A stretch of DNA of 64,000 nt from Chelonoidis abingdonii (GCF_003597395.2 NC_133774.1:33122221-33186220), one strand, 5' to 3'. Positions 35,515 to 47,054 are shown, counted from the stretch's first letter. Made by a program: numbers and translations. Notes: generated by a model not told the origin, from the sequence alone.

Positions 35515-36007
35515 TCTAGGTTCTGGTTTAAGTTTAACTGGAATCTGGCTTTTATCATAAGGTGGTGGTTGCAATGCAGTGGACCCAGTTTCATCTTTTA
35601 ATTTTACTAGGACCACCTTTTTCCACTTCTGTCCCCATTCTTCAGGCACCGTAACAGCACCTGAAGTGCGTTGAACACCAGAGGACGGCACTTCTTGCTT
35701 CTGCAGGTTTTCTACAGCTGTCTCCCGTATTTTATTTTCCTGATTTACTTGCTCAAGCATATCATGAGTCTGGACCGCCTGTTGCCCTGCTAAAATAGCT
35801 TGGGCTTTCCAGTGCTCGACTGCCCGGGTTGCCTCTTCTGCTTCTCCTGTTTTTTCCATTACTCGCTTGGCCAGCGTGCTGTTTAAGCCATCTTACTACC
35901 ATAGACATTAGTTGCAAAATTCTTGCTTTTTTACTTTTATTACTATTTTTCAGAGCCTCGGGTTCTACCATCGCTCTACATATACCTGTCTGTCCATGTT
36001 TCCCCAT
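35515..36007 (-). pseudogene. ERV gag fragment (matrix region and late domain)
   Basis: The frame beginning at 36007 starts MGKHGQ, so Gly2 could be myristoylated as in many matrix proteins. A frameshift lies near 35880-35890. The following frame (35431-35859) holds a charged helical stretch and, at about its residues 98-101, PPPY, a PPxY late-budding motif. It runs without a break into LTR sequence and stops there. Capsid, protease, polymerase and envelope are absent. Confidence 0.7.
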
Positions 36008-36176
36008 TCTTCAATTCATATGGACCTCCCTTACTGGCAATCCAGCGGGTCCATCAGTTATCAAACTCCGTGGGGATCATAAGGAAGGGGATCAGGGGGT
36101 TCCCTAGCTCGAGGTTTTCTGCCAAGTTAGATTGCAATTCCTACAGCGGACAGCTCGCTTACTTACCAGATCAGCG

Positions 36177-36189
36177 GTCGGGGTCACCA
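36177..36189 (-). promoter_or_regulatory. Retroviral primer-binding site (tRNA-Trp-like)
   Basis: On the minus strand tggtgaccccgac lies one base after the LTR end, and matches 13 bases complementary to the 3' end of tRNA-Trp, the primer used by avian alpharetroviruses. The following bases diverge. Confidence 0.75.
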
Positions 36190-36190
36190 G

Positions 36191-36449
36191 TGTCGTCAGA
36201 TGCTACCGGTGTGGTGCTCTGCTGTCTTCAGTGTTGATATCACTTGGCTGCGTGCATGTGTTCCCTCTGTGTGCTGTCCCAGCTCTGCACAGATAGCTGA
36301 AAAAGCAGACCCGAAGAGAACCCCCAGTGACCACAGAGTCTAGTGAAGTATGAAGGCACGTCGGCCAGGTTTATTGTCGTATGGAGCACAATAATAGTTC
36401 CCTGTAGATTTTTACTCTAGTGCAGGGCATACTACCTCCTCTTACTACA
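36191..36449 (-). repeat. ERV 5' LTR (full length, about 259 bp)
   Basis: On the minus strand it runs from tgtagtaagagg to ctgacgaca, with a polyadenylation signal AATAAA at about 36372-36377. The U5 portion is repeated at 35419-35514. Confidence 0.8.
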
Positions 36450-37830
36450 CTGTGTATGTTGTAAAGCAGTGTTATGAAGAGAATGCATTTGCATGGGGTT
36501 CACTGAATTTGTGCTACATAGTTACAAAAGATCATTTGGATAAGAAAATGAATTTGAATTATACTGGAGTCACTTTAGAATGCAGATTCATTTCCAATGC
36601 ACAATATGTTGTGAAAATGTTGATTTCTTTCTTGGTCATATTTTAGTTCCTGCAGGCTGATCATGCTCCATATTGCAAAGTCACATTTCACTTAAAAAAA
36701 AATGCCACCCACACACCCACACGTGCGTGCACACGCACACCTTGTTTGACACTAAGTTATATACTTTAATTCATATTGCTTTTTCCATCCAATTTTGTTT
36801 TTTCTCTTCTGTACTAGTGTGTATCTATCTATTCTATCTATATTGTATTTTAAAACTCTGTTATAATAGGGTCTCTGAGGTAGTGAGACTGTGCCTAAAC
36901 CAGGATACTCAAGTGTAGAGACCTCCTTTGTGACTGCAGTCTTGGAATTAATGCCTGTTTATAACGTCCACAGCCCTTGACTCCCAATAATGGTAATAAA
37001 ATAAGAATGAACTGCATGATAAAAGAATAATGGCAATCATAGAACAACAGGAGTGTGACTAGTCCTGAAAAAATCAAACCAATTATTATCCATCTAATTC
37101 TATTTGTAGTAATTTTATCTGGTCTGGACTCAATGAAGCAGAATTCCCTTGAGATGGGAACCAATGGCAAATAGGCAGCTGGGTTCATTAGGCATTCTCA
37201 CTGAGATGAAATGGACTCTCTGGTTGGGATAAAGTTTCAGTCATAAATATGAAAAGGAAGTTCCAAAGACAAAAGCAGAAATCTTAAATATATCATAAAT
37301 GTAACAATTGTCTTAACCAGAATGATTCCACTTCATGATCTTGGAAGCTACAATGCCAGATTTTTGCATCTTAGAATTGGAAATAAAGTAATTTTCTCCA
37401 TATTAGCCATGATTCCATTATTTTGCACCACACTTACAAGAAAACTACTACATTCAGTAACATTTATAGCTTCCTGCATCTGAGGGTGTTATGTTGTTTT
37501 GCTGATATTGGATATTACCTTTCTGGCTGAAATAGTTACAAACAGATTCATGCAAGTTTCTGCAGCCATAGAAATCTGACTAGGAATAAATATATATTTT
37601 TGACTGAATAGATCATAGCTGTAAAAATTTACTTGACATTCATTAGCCCTGGTCTTAAGCCTATTAGCAAGGGTGAAAACTACCTGTTCTCAGTTGGAGT
37701 CAGTGAGAGTTATTGGTATTCCACGGATGAAAGATAGAATTCCCAATGGGCCCTACACTGGAAATACCATGTTTTAGAAGAAATCAGATTTACCAGTATT
37801 AAAGAGGAAAAATAAAAACTTTACAGGAGG
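36450..37830. other. Non-coding DNA with short CA/CG repeat
   Basis: A CACACCC/ACGTGCG-type purine-pyrimidine tract lies at 36708-36741. No exon or other repeat was recognised. Confidence 0.45.
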
Positions 37831-38033
37831 AAGGGTGGTCTTAGAGCTAATGATTAAAGAGATCTGAGTTCTGTTTCTGTCTCTGCCACAGGCTTTCTGT
37901 ATGACGTAGGGCAAATCATTTAATTTCTGTGCTTCTGTTCCCCATCTGTAAAATGGAGATAATAATTGCTAACTATTTCACAGAAGTGTTGTGTGGGTAC
38001 ATTCATTAATATTTGTGATGTTCTCAGGTATGC
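37831..38033 (+). repeat. tRNA-derived SINE
   Basis: A head gggtggtcttagagctaatg is followed by gggcaaatcatttaatttct and the centre ccccatctgtaaaatggaga and taataattgc. This is the common turtle/amniote tRNA-SINE body, orientation +. Confidence 0.75.
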
Positions 38034-38115
38034 TGGTGTGTGTATAACTATTTAGCAATTATGAAAACCAGTCAAAGATTAAGATGGGATTTTTCAGAAG
38101 CAGTCAATATAGACT

Positions 38116-38177
38116 TAATTCTGCTCCCATTGAAGTCAATGGGAGTTTTGCCATTGACTAAAATGGGAGCAGAATTA
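38116..38177. repeat. Short palindromic repeat
   Basis: The arms taattctgctcccatt and aaatgggagcagaatta are reverse complements around a ccattgact/agtcaatgg centre, giving an almost complete 60-bp hairpin. Confidence 0.8.
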
Positions 38178-38499
38178 GCAAGTCTGGACTCCTTTGAAAA
38201 TCCTCCCTGTAACTTTTTTTATTAGGTTTGATGTTGCTAACTCATATGCTAAATTGTGTTAGCATTTAAAGCTGTTCCATGATTGCTCGATTCAAGCTGT
38301 GTTTTCCTTTAAGCATTTAGACCTTGATCTAAAGCTCTCTAAATTCCCACTCATGTCAGTAGTAGTTGAGGGCCCACAGCATCCCCCAGGAAGTGCATGC
38401 CCTCACAAGAAAGGGTCCTGCTCGGTGTAGAATAATTATTAGAAATACCTCTAGACAAATATTGAAGCTTATTTAATGTGTTGCTTAGTACATCACAAG

Positions 38500-39173
38500 A
38501 AAGGGGGAAAGGGAAGAGGGGTTGCATTATATATAAAGGATACATACACTTGTTGTGAGATCCAGAAGAAGATGGGAAGAAGACCAACTGAGCATCTCTG
38601 GGTTAAGATAAAAGGGTTAAAAATAGAGGTGATATTGTGGTGGGGGTCTATTGTAGACCACCAAATCAGTAAGAGGAAGTGGATAAGACATTTTAAAACC
38701 AAATAACAGAAATATCCAAAACACAGGACAGGGTAATAATGGGGAACTTTAACTATCCAGATATCTATTGGGAAAGTAAAATAGCAAAACACAAAATTTC
38801 CAACAAGTTTTTGGCAAATATTGGAAAAAACTTTTTGTTCCAGAAAGTAACATGGGGGACAGCCGTTTTAGACTTGATTCTGACTAACATGGGGAGTTGG
38901 TAGTGAACCTTAAAGTGAAACGTGGGTGACAGTGATCATGAAATGATAGATTTAATGATTCTAAGGAAAGGAAGGAGTGGGAGCAGCAAAATAAGGATAA
39001 TGGACTTCAAAAAAGCAGACTTTAACAAACTCAGACAACTAGTAGTTAAGGTTCCACGGGAAGAAACTGAGAGGAAAAAAGTGAGTTCAGGAAAGCTGGC
39101 AGTTCCTCAGGGAGACAATATTAAAGGCACAACTGCAAATTATTCTAGTTCAAAGGAAAGACATAAAGAATAG
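38500..39173 (+). pseudogene. CR1-like endonuclease remnant
   Basis: Readable blocks are GRGVALYIKDTYTC, EHLWVKIKGLK and, in the frame 38922-39173, [16 protein letters not shown] with the SDH catalytic block, then [13 protein letters not shown]. Stops and frameshifts separate them. Confidence 0.8.
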
Positions 39174-39542
39174 TAAGAGGCCAATATGACTCCATCAGAG
39201 GCTCTTTACTGACCTGAAAACCTAAAAGGAATTCTGGAAAAAGTGGAAACATGATCAAATTGATAAGGAGGAGTAAAAAAGAACAGTACAAGCATGTAGG
39301 GACAAAATCAGAGAGGCTAAGGCACAAAATGAGTTACTCCTGGTAAGGGATATAAAAGGCAATAAGAAGAGGTTTTTTAAGTACATATTAGGAGCAAGAG
39401 AAAGATGAATGAAAGTGTAGGTTCTCTACTAAGCAGGGAAGGAGAACTAATGATATCAAGAAAGCTGAGATGCTTAAATGCCTGTTTTGCTTCAATTTTC
39501 ATAAAAAGGTTATTGATGGCCAGATACTCAACGTATTTAATA

Positions 39543-39617
39543 AAAGCAGCAAAGAATCCTGTGGCACCTTATAGACTAACAGACATTTTAGAGCATGAGC
39601 TTTCGTGGGTATCTGGG
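39543..39617 (-). repeat. Penelope end fragment inside the CR1-like LINE
   Basis: The stretch containing agcaaagaatcctgtggcac and cttatagactaacagacat is the same end sequence as the 130-bp unit at 52776-52905, truncated on both sides. It lies exactly where the LINE loses its RT core. Confidence 0.8.
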
Positions 39618-40332
39618 CATCACAATTTAGGAAAGACATGGACAAATTGGAAAGAGGCCAGAGGAGAGCAACAAAAATGATAAAAGTTTTAGAAAACCTG
39701 ACCTATAAGGAAAGTTTAATAAACTGGGCACATTTAATTTTGAGAAAAGATGACTGAATAGGAAACTTTTTAAGTCTTCCAATATGTTAAGGGCTGTTAT
39801 AAAGAGGACAACGATTAATCACTGTCCATGTCCACAGGAGGTAGGACAAGGAGTAATAGGCGTAATCTGCAACAAGGCAGATTTAGGTTAGATATTAGGA
39901 AAAGCTTTCTAACTGTAAGGGTAGTTAAGCTCTTGAATAGGCTTTCATGGGAGGTCATGGAGTCTCCATCCTTGGAAGCTTTTAAAAACTAGTTGGACAA
40001 ACACATCTCAGGGATGGTCTAGGTTTACTTGACCAGAGAGCAGGGGGCTGGATTTAATGACTTCTCGAAGTCCCTTTCAGTCCAACATTTCTATGATTTT
40101 ATGATTCTGTGAAACAATGCTACTGTAAAAATTTCCCAGCTTTAATATATCATTGTATTTTTTAAGTGGTATTGTTTATTTTTCAAACCTTCTGCTATAT
40201 GCATTCTAAAGTGAAAATAACTTGGTTTTCCCCCTCCCTTAATTTCCCTGGTGCAAAAAGCAGCACAGCTTTACTATTCCATTTCACCCCTGGGCAGTTC
40301 CACTTCCACAGAGCTTAATGACACTTTCGGAT

Positions 40333-40935
40333 AGGGTTGCCAGGCATCCAGTTTTCGACTTGAACGCCTGATCGAAAAGGGACCCTGGCAGCTCCGGTCA
40401 GCACCGCTGACTGTGCCATTAAAAGTCTGAGGGATAAGGCAGGCCCCTGCCTACCCTGGCTTCACGTGGCTCCTGGAAGCATCCGCCAAGTTATTGCGGC
40501 CCCTAGGTGCATGTGTGGCCAGGGAGGCTCCGTGCACTGCCCCCACCCCTAGAGCCAGCTCCACAGCTCCCATTGGCCGAGAACCATGACTCATGGGAGC
40601 TGCGGGGGTGCGCCTGCAGGTGCAAGGGCAGTGCATGGAGCCTCCCTGGTTGCCCTGTGCTTACGGGTTGCAGGAACTTAGTTGCCGCTTCCTGGGAGCA
40701 GTGGTAAGCATCGCTGGGACCCCTCCCCCAGAACCCATTAATCCTCTGCCCCAGCCCTGAGCCTCCTCCTACACCCCAAACTCCTCATCCCCAGCCCCAC
40801 CCCAGACACTGCATCCCCAGCTGGAGTCCTCACCCTCCCGCACCCCAACCCTCTGCTCCAGCCCAGAGCCCTTTCCTGTGCCCTGAACCCCTCATTTCTG
40901 GCCCCACCTGGAGTCTGCATCCCCATCCCAGACCC
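40333..40935. repeat. GC-rich palindromic repeat element
   Basis: It starts agggttgccaggcatccag. The centre is a long imperfect palindrome: about 40498-40573 pairs with 40590-40675 (ccagggaggctccgtgcact against agtgcatggagcctccctgg, cagctcccattgg against catgggagctg). The tail is a C-rich run of cagccctgagcc-like units. I recognise it as a common turtle repeat, but its class is uncertain. Open frames inside are artefacts. Confidence 0.6.
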
Positions 40936-41062
40936 TAAAGTTGCAGATCGGTGCTTATTAGGATTTTCAAGCAGGATAAGTGCCTAAGTCCCTTTGAAAT
41001 AAATAGGTTTATAACTTTAGATACCCAAATATCTTTGAAAAGTTAACCCCTCAGGACTCATT

Positions 41063-41133
41063 TTCTGAGATGCTGAGCACCCACACTTCCCAATGACTTC
41101 CGTTGGAGTTTCAGTTGTTCAGCATCTCTGAAA
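41063..41133. repeat. Short foldback repeat, TCTGAGATGCTGAGCA type
   Basis: The arms tctgagatgctgagca and ttcagcatctctgaaa are inverted partners around caatgacttccgttgg. Same class as 38116-38177, with a CATTGACTTCAATG-like centre. Confidence 0.7.
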
Positions 41134-41439
41134 TTTAAGCCTACAGTTGAAGACCTCTAAGTTAGTGTGTGCTTTTGAAACATAGACCTAAGAGCCTTGC
41201 CCAAGAGAATACCGCTTGTCAGTGGGATAGAACTGGGAATATAGCTGTCTTTACCACTTCCTTTGGGAGACTGTTTCACCATTTAACGAGGCTTACCACT
41301 AAAAAATATTCCTGGTATTCAGCATAGTTACATTTTTTTAATGTCATCCAAATAAAGCTAGTTATTTCTCCCCAGGGCCATCTATAAATATATTCTTTTT
41401 AAATGTTTATATCCTGCAGTTACTTTCATCATATTCCCC

Positions 41440-41770
41440 AGTACCCTTAACCAGGTATTTGCTTGTCCAAGCTGTATCCAATTAGTTTTCTGAACCTATT
41501 TAGTTTCTACACATATTTAGTTACTTTCCTCATTAGCCTCATTCCAGACCAACAATCATTTATGATGTTTTTGGCTGAGCTTCCTCCAATTTGTTCACGT
41601 CTTTCTAATACTGAAGTGCCCAGAACTGAATTCAGTATTTAAGGTGCTGTATTACCTGTTCCCTGCAGACTGGTGCTATCATGTCCCTGCAAAAATGTCC
41701 CTGGCCTTTCTTGTCCCCCATACTTCAAACTCATTTCGAATTGTCTGTCCACTATTACAGTTGATCCTCA
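41440..41770 (-). repeat. CR1-like LINE 3' fragment
   Basis: On + it reads cttcctccaatttgttcacg, then aagtgcccagaactgaattc, the reverse complement of the CR1-type ORF2 end and start of the 3' region. Strongly diverged. Confidence 0.6.
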
Positions 41771-42058
41771 ATGCTATATGGCACTGGAGTCAAAAGAGGC
41801 ATTCATAATTGCCAAGAAATAAAAAGCATACAGAATTTGCTTCTGTGCTCCATACTAACCTTGTGACTTTAAAAGGGCCATAAAGAAATTCTGGTATTAA
41901 AATATTCTGGAATTTTCCTCACAATTACTGCAATGAAGAGTAAAGGAAAAAAATGAGACTGTACAGCGGATATGAATTACTCTATGATTCTGAGAGAAAG
42001 CTTAAAACATTTGTGTGTTATTTGTAATGCCACAGGCATGGTCTTTTATAAAACATAC

Positions 42059-42147
42059 TGCGTCTGAAGAAGTGGGTATTCACCCACGAAAGCTCACGCT
42101 CCAAAACGTCTGTTAGTCTATAAGGTGCCACAGGATTCTCTGCTGTT
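42059..42147 (+). repeat. Penelope end fragment
   Basis: The sequence gaagtgggtattcacccacg through ctgttagtctataaggtgcc to caggattctctgctg is the reverse complement of the 52776-52905 unit. It lacks the outer 35 bp. Confidence 0.8.
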
Positions 42148-43164
42148 TATACATAGTATCGACCACATTTTGAAAGCTAGGCACATGCAGTTGCACATGC
42201 CTAATTTATGTGTACCAGTCCCCAATGTGGTTACTAAGCCAGGAGTCTGTGTGTGCACGTGGGCAGTGAGGTGAATAATTGGCCATGTGTGTATGCAGTT
42301 ATTCAGATTGTGTGCACACATATTTTCATGGAAAAATCTGGTGTACGTAAACATGTATGTGCAATTGTACATGCCTAACAGAAAATGGGCTCTATATGAT
42401 TGATATATTGAATACAGACAAGGCCAAAATAAAACTCTTTTCTCAGTTTAAAATGTATATCCAAATTTATAGTTTGAAGGCCAAATTCTGTCCTTGACTG
42501 TGTTAGTTCAGCTCCTATTGCAGTTAACAGGCCATAGAAATTAACCTAAAGGGAAAAAAAATAGCCTTTAGTCCACGGAAAATACCATGTTCACTAATAT
42601 CTGGAAGTATTGTGCACTAGATTTATGGGAAATGTAAAATTACTGATGCCATTATACTGATACTGTCCAGCATATTGAAGGATTGGAGAGTAAATAGCAA
42701 AAGATTTCATTTTTTATTATTATTTTTTCAACACCCATACTAGCAGAGGCTATCAGACACCTCATTAAATAAATAAGCAAAATGCCAATGAATTTATAGT
42801 GTGATCTCAGAAGGAAAATTAGAACATGACTCCTTAGCCAAATGCTTTGTCATGTAAGGAAAAGGTGCGTCTCCATTGCTTTATGGCATAATGGGATTGT
42901 ACAGTACATTGCCTCCATGGTTTCTTACACCTTTATATATTGGCCTTTGTGTTAGGGTTGTGCCTTTTCCAGGGATATGCCTTTTTCCATTCTTACGAAA
43001 ATCAACTCAAATTTGTCCAAGTTATAAGTCTTTGACAAATTGCAGTTCATGCCTGCTTGCCCTGATTTTAGCAGCTGAGTTCCTTGAGGCTTCTGTCCAC
43101 AGAGAAGTATTCAAATACCTCATTCAAATGCGAAAGAAACGAAAGCTGAACCCGTGATAAGGGA
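42148..43164. other. Non-coding DNA
   Basis: A region rich in tgtgtgc/cacatg words (42170-42375). No exon or known repeat. The open frame 42876-43157 has no motif. Confidence 0.4.
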
Positions 43165-43750
43165 TAGGGTTGGAACACTGGGATTTGAAACAAGCAGGAA
43201 ATTGGGGCTGGGAGTTGGGATGGGAGGGGGAAACTAGGATTGTCTGGGCAAGGAAACTGGATCTGGGAACTGAGGAGGAAAATAGGGTGAAACATTATTA
43301 GGAACCAGTAGGTAGTTGAGAGATTGAAAATGGTTGAAGAGCAAGGGAAAGGCTGGAAATGAGAACCATTAGGGGAAGGAGGTGAGGGGAGACGGACTTG
43401 ACAAGGAACGGTGGGAAGAGAGGAGAAGTGGGCCTAGTTGGGCAAATAAACTGGCTCACGTAGTTGGTGGGGGTAAGAGAATAGAAAGACACTGATATTG
43501 GACAAGGATCCCAGTGTGGGAGATTGGAATTGAGAGCCAGTGGGAACGAGGAACATGTTTGGTGGCAGAGTGAGGGGGGTAGCTGAAGATCACAATGGGG
43601 AAGGTACACAGATTGGATTATGAGCCTAGATGAGGAGAATTGGGACTGGCTGGACAAGGCAACTGAGGCTGGGATAAGAAGCTTGAGAATGAATACTGGG
43701 ACAAGGTAGGCAAAGAGAATGGTAGTGGTAAAAGGATCCAGGAGTAGGGA
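43165..43750 (+). repeat. GGGACTGG-type degenerate minisatellite
   Basis: Loose repetition of words such as ctgggagttggga, gtctgggcaaggaaactgg, ctggacaaggcaactgagg, gaattgggactgg at about 30-60 bp spacing. The family recurs at 62640-62830. The antisense open frames here are produced by this composition. Confidence 0.6.
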
Positions 43751-44149
43751 AGAGATTGGGATAAGGACAGGTTTGAAAGGATGGGGCAGATGGGGTCAAG
43801 CTTGGGTAAAGGGTAAGAAGAGTGTGTGCCCACTAGAGCATACACCCCCTCCAGAACCTGGACTGCAACCCAAGTTTCCTAAGTCTCACCATTCCTCTGC
43901 TGTCAGCAAAAATCTGTAAAGCCCAGTGACACAGTGTGTGTCTTTATTCTAGTGCTGCTCCACATAGAGGATGGCACCCTGCTATTGCTGTCAGTTACTT
44001 TGTTAGTTCAAGTTGCAGAGGTCTAGGTGGTGGATCTAAAGGTTCCAGCCCTGCTGATGACCCATACTGGTGGCAATATGATGCCAAGTGATGGAAATTC
44101 TTTCTTTTTTATTTTTTTCAGTTACTTTAAAAAAAAAACCCTAGGAAAT

Positions 44150-44262
44150 TACACACAAAAATTATTTTAAAACAGTATTATTAAAGTTACAAAGTCAAGC
44201 TCTCAAGCAATGGGCAATGTCACAATTAAAGTTATTTGTGCAACCTTAATTCAGCCCTCTTG
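44150..44262 (-). repeat. Dispersed repeat end (GCTTGACTTTG family)
   Basis: On + it contains aaagtcaagctctcaagcaa and gcaaccttaattcag, the reverse complement of blocks found on + at 49425-49510 and 62840-62935. Family not named. Confidence 0.6.
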
Positions 44263-44879
44263 TGCATATGCCTTATGATACAGTCTTACATTCTTTAATT
44301 ATATGATACTGTTGTCTCCATAGGTCCCCTGCCTCATTCACTGCATAGGATAGGGCCTGCTCTGGGAATGAATCAGTTTTGTAGTGAAGGAAACTGTTAC
44401 CTGTAGAACCATACTTAATTTGTTGCAGAAGTTGGAAGGTGTGTTTATTGCAGATACTGGGATGAGTGGGCCAAGACCTGCTCAAATTTAAAGTCATATA
44501 TCCTCAACCAAGGGGCAGGAGCCACTGAAGCCAGGCAGCAAATGAATATGAGAGACGACAAATGAAAAAGACAGGAATGGGAGTGACGGGCAAAAGTTGA
44601 AAATCGGGGATACAGAAGGGGACACTGAGCAAAAAATTCACAACAGCACCCGTTGCTCCTCAGAGGTGTCTAAGGATTCAGTGGACACTGCTCTGAGGAA
44701 CTCTTGCCCAGAGATGTGATCAGACCAGGGACTGGAACTAGGGCCCACTTTTGCAGAGCACCTCCCTTTCAAGCTTCCTCCTTACCGTTTGGTGGATGGC
44801 CATCTTGGCCAACTCCGGGAGGAGGTTGATGAGGCGGTCTCACATTTTATGTGGCCGTGTGCTAGGATAAACAAGTGAG

Positions 44880-46490
44880 GGGAGAAGTGCAGCTAGAGCC
44901 TCAGTAAGAAATCCTGGAGGAGTCAGAAGAGGATCTGCAGCCTGATGCATTCTGTGTAGATGTGCTCCAGGGTCTCTCTGTCACCCACAGAAGAGACAGG
45001 TGTTCAGGGATTCTGAGAACTGTGCCAAATACATGCCCATTGCTCACAGCTCGAAGGAGGATCTGCCAATTAATCTCCCCAGCGGGTCCTGGAAGAAGAG
45101 TGGTGTACAGACTGGCAACAGATCCCACCACTTGGTGTTGAGGAGAAACTTGAGGACAAAGAAGTCGATGGTATGGAGCACAAATGTATACAGGTATGCT
45201 CAAGGCAAGATTTGGAGATGGACTGGCTGGATAGCATTCAGCAGATTCAGATGGCATGTTGGGGAAGCTCATGGAGCTGGGGCCCAAAGACAAGCTCCAG
45301 TGGGCTAAGGGTTAGGGATGGGCCAGGAGCGCACTCCCATAGGACCTGCTCAAGATAAGCAAAAGTAATGGGGGTCAAGATTGCCCTCAGCTCCTGAAGC
45401 ATATGGGGAACATGCAGGATGGGCAGTCCTGTGCACTAGCTGAGCACCACAGGATGACCTGGTCCCTCTGACAGTAGTGCAGGAAGTCTCCTAGTCTGAT
45501 AACATAAACCAGGATCACCTTCAGTTGCACAAACAGAGACTCTACAAGCTGCATACAAGAATGAGAGTTATGTAGCAGAGGTTCTGCAAGCAGATCCTCC
45601 CCACTGGCCGTTGCTATAGACCTGGTCTCAGACAATAGCTTTCAAGTCCTGAGAAGGTCGTGGTAAAAGACTGGCAGCTCAGAGAGGTCTCGGGGGAGAC
45701 CTCTCGGATGAAGATAGAAGAGCTGCTGGTCATATCGGAGCCCATTGAGACTGTGGAGGAAGTCCAACACCAGAACAGTCCATACCACACTGTGATTATC
45801 TTAAAAGAATCTCTGCGGGGCTTGAAGACAGAAGGCATTGACCTGGCTGTGGATGCAGACCAGGCCCTGTCCATCCTCCTCCATTGGGAGACTCAAGACA
45901 TCTACAGTGCACCCCTGTCCAGAGAAACTCAAGGATCTTCTTCTGGAGGCTGGCCAGGGTCCCCTGGAGTAGGAGCAGGATGTTGAACTGGTGCCAGAAC
46001 ATGGACAGGTTTAGCTGGTTGATCACCAACAGCCTCTTCCAAAGGGAAAGGCACCACAGCAGCCCCATCCATATCTGCAACAATTAGACACCCTGACCTC
46101 CAATTCTCCAGAGTGGAGGGATCAGTGGTGGAAAAGTACACACCAAGATAGAGCAGCAAACCTGCGCCCCATTGGATGCCACAGAGCTTAGGTAGGAGGA
46201 GGCTCACCTGCCACTCATCACCAACCATCAGACCAGAGCTCTTCATGCAGACAGAAGAGGCTGCCGACTAGATGGCATGGCAAGCTTCCATCCATGCCAC
46301 ATCTCCTGGGTCCTGGGCAACAAGAATTGTGTTGTTTGCATACACTGACAGGTCCAGCTCTTGAAGCGCCAACCTCATCATCCTGTTATGGAGGCGACAG
46401 AGGAAGAAGAGCTTGATGGTGATGACACACATCTGGCCAGAGAGCACACAGCCCTGATGTGCCGCTTGAATGAAAATGACAGGATTAGTC
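44880..46490 (-). mobile_element. Tx1-like LINE (L1 superfamily), 5'-truncated
   Basis: Minus-strand frames in order: 46268-46771 (QGCVLSGQ, LSVYANNTILVAQDPGDVAW), 45929-46246 (GLLLYLGVYFS), 45796-46083 (LLWCLSLWKRLLVINQL, ILEFLWTGVHC), 45387-45635 (GEDLLAEPLLHNS) and 44901-45293 (LLPGPAGEINWQILLRAVS). These match the RT-to-C-terminus order of the Tx1-like LINEs common in turtle annotations. The copy begins within the RT and is strongly mutated. Confidence 0.8.
45380..46460 (-). pseudogene. Tx1-like reverse transcriptase remnant
   Basis: The RT motif QGCxLSGQ is present. The catalytic YADD is changed to YANN (VYANNTILV), so both aspartates are lost. Following conserved blocks lie in at least three frames. 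Such RTs prime on nicked target DNA. This copy cannot function. Confidence 0.8.
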
Positions 46491-46532
46491 AAGTTAGTAA
46501 TGAATGAAAGAGGGGGACTGCAGGAGGAGAAA

Positions 46533-46990
46533 AGGATGGTCTTGTGGTTAAAGCAGTTGAATGCTGCCCTGGAGAACTGGATTGTATCTCTGCCTGTGCA
46601 ACAGTGACTGTGTGGTGCTGTAGGAAAGTCACTTAAGGCAAACTTTTCAATGATTGTATGTTTCTCATTTCTGAGGGCCTGATCTGAGACACTGTGGTCT
46701 GACTTGCAGAAGTGCTGAGGGTGAACACTCACTGCTGCAACTGAAAACCATGGGAGATGTGCTTTGAACATTTGAAGTGCTATATAATGCTAAATATTCT
46801 GAAAAATTAGGACCCAGTCCTTTCAACTGGTATCCAAAATTAGTGGAGACTTTTTTACTTTAATTGCCCTATACTTCAGTCCCTTTTGTGTAAAATGGGG
46901 AACTAGTACCTGCTCAAAAGGGTGTTGTGAAAATAAATCCATCAATGTTTGTGAAATACTCAAATATTATAGTGATGAGTGCCATAAAAA
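46533..46990 (+). repeat. tRNA-SINE, long composite form
   Basis: A head ggtcttgtggttaaagcagt with a diverged body, then gtgtaaaatggggaactagt, ggtgttgtgaaaataaatcc and gtgaaatactcaaatattat, the usual end. The 46630-46840 centre is longer than in the other copies and may include another insertion. Confidence 0.6.
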
Positions 46991-47054
46991 AAATCTATGA
47001 AGAAACTGATGATTCTCTGTACTGAATGGGGTTTGGAAAGTTTGCAGTAAATAA

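Larger units (their letters stand above)
35419..36449 (-). mobile_element. Endogenous retrovirus remnant, tRNA-Trp primer type
   Basis: Read on the minus strand: a full LTR (36449-36191), a primer-binding site (36189-36177), a leader with a splice-donor-like ctggtaagtaag, a broken gag start, and then only the U5 part of the 3' LTR (35514-35419). The pentamer ctgtg lies outside both ends (35414-35418 and 36450-36454), fitting a target duplication. The primer site and gag layout resemble alpharetrovirus-like ERVs. Everything from mid-gag to the R region of the 3' LTR is missing. Confidence 0.8.
38490..40113 (+). mobile_element. CR1-like LINE, RT core missing
   Basis: On + it carries endonuclease pieces (38500-39173), the start of the RT region (to about 39540), and then the C-terminal/3' part (39618-40113). 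The latter has aaagacatggacaaattgg, ggaggtcatggagtctccat, and the terminal ttctatgattttatgattc typical of CR1 ends. About 1-1.5 kb of the RT core is missing, with a Penelope fragment at the joint. It is a different subfamily from the 12216-15470 copy. Confidence 0.85.

Noticed and set aside
36708..36741. CA/CG alternating tract as a possible Z-DNA regulatory site
   Set aside because: Alternation is imperfect and nothing nearby suggests a promoter.
43298..43657. Long antisense frame rich in Ser and Pro
   Set aside because: Produced by the GGGACTGG-type purine repeat on the other strand.
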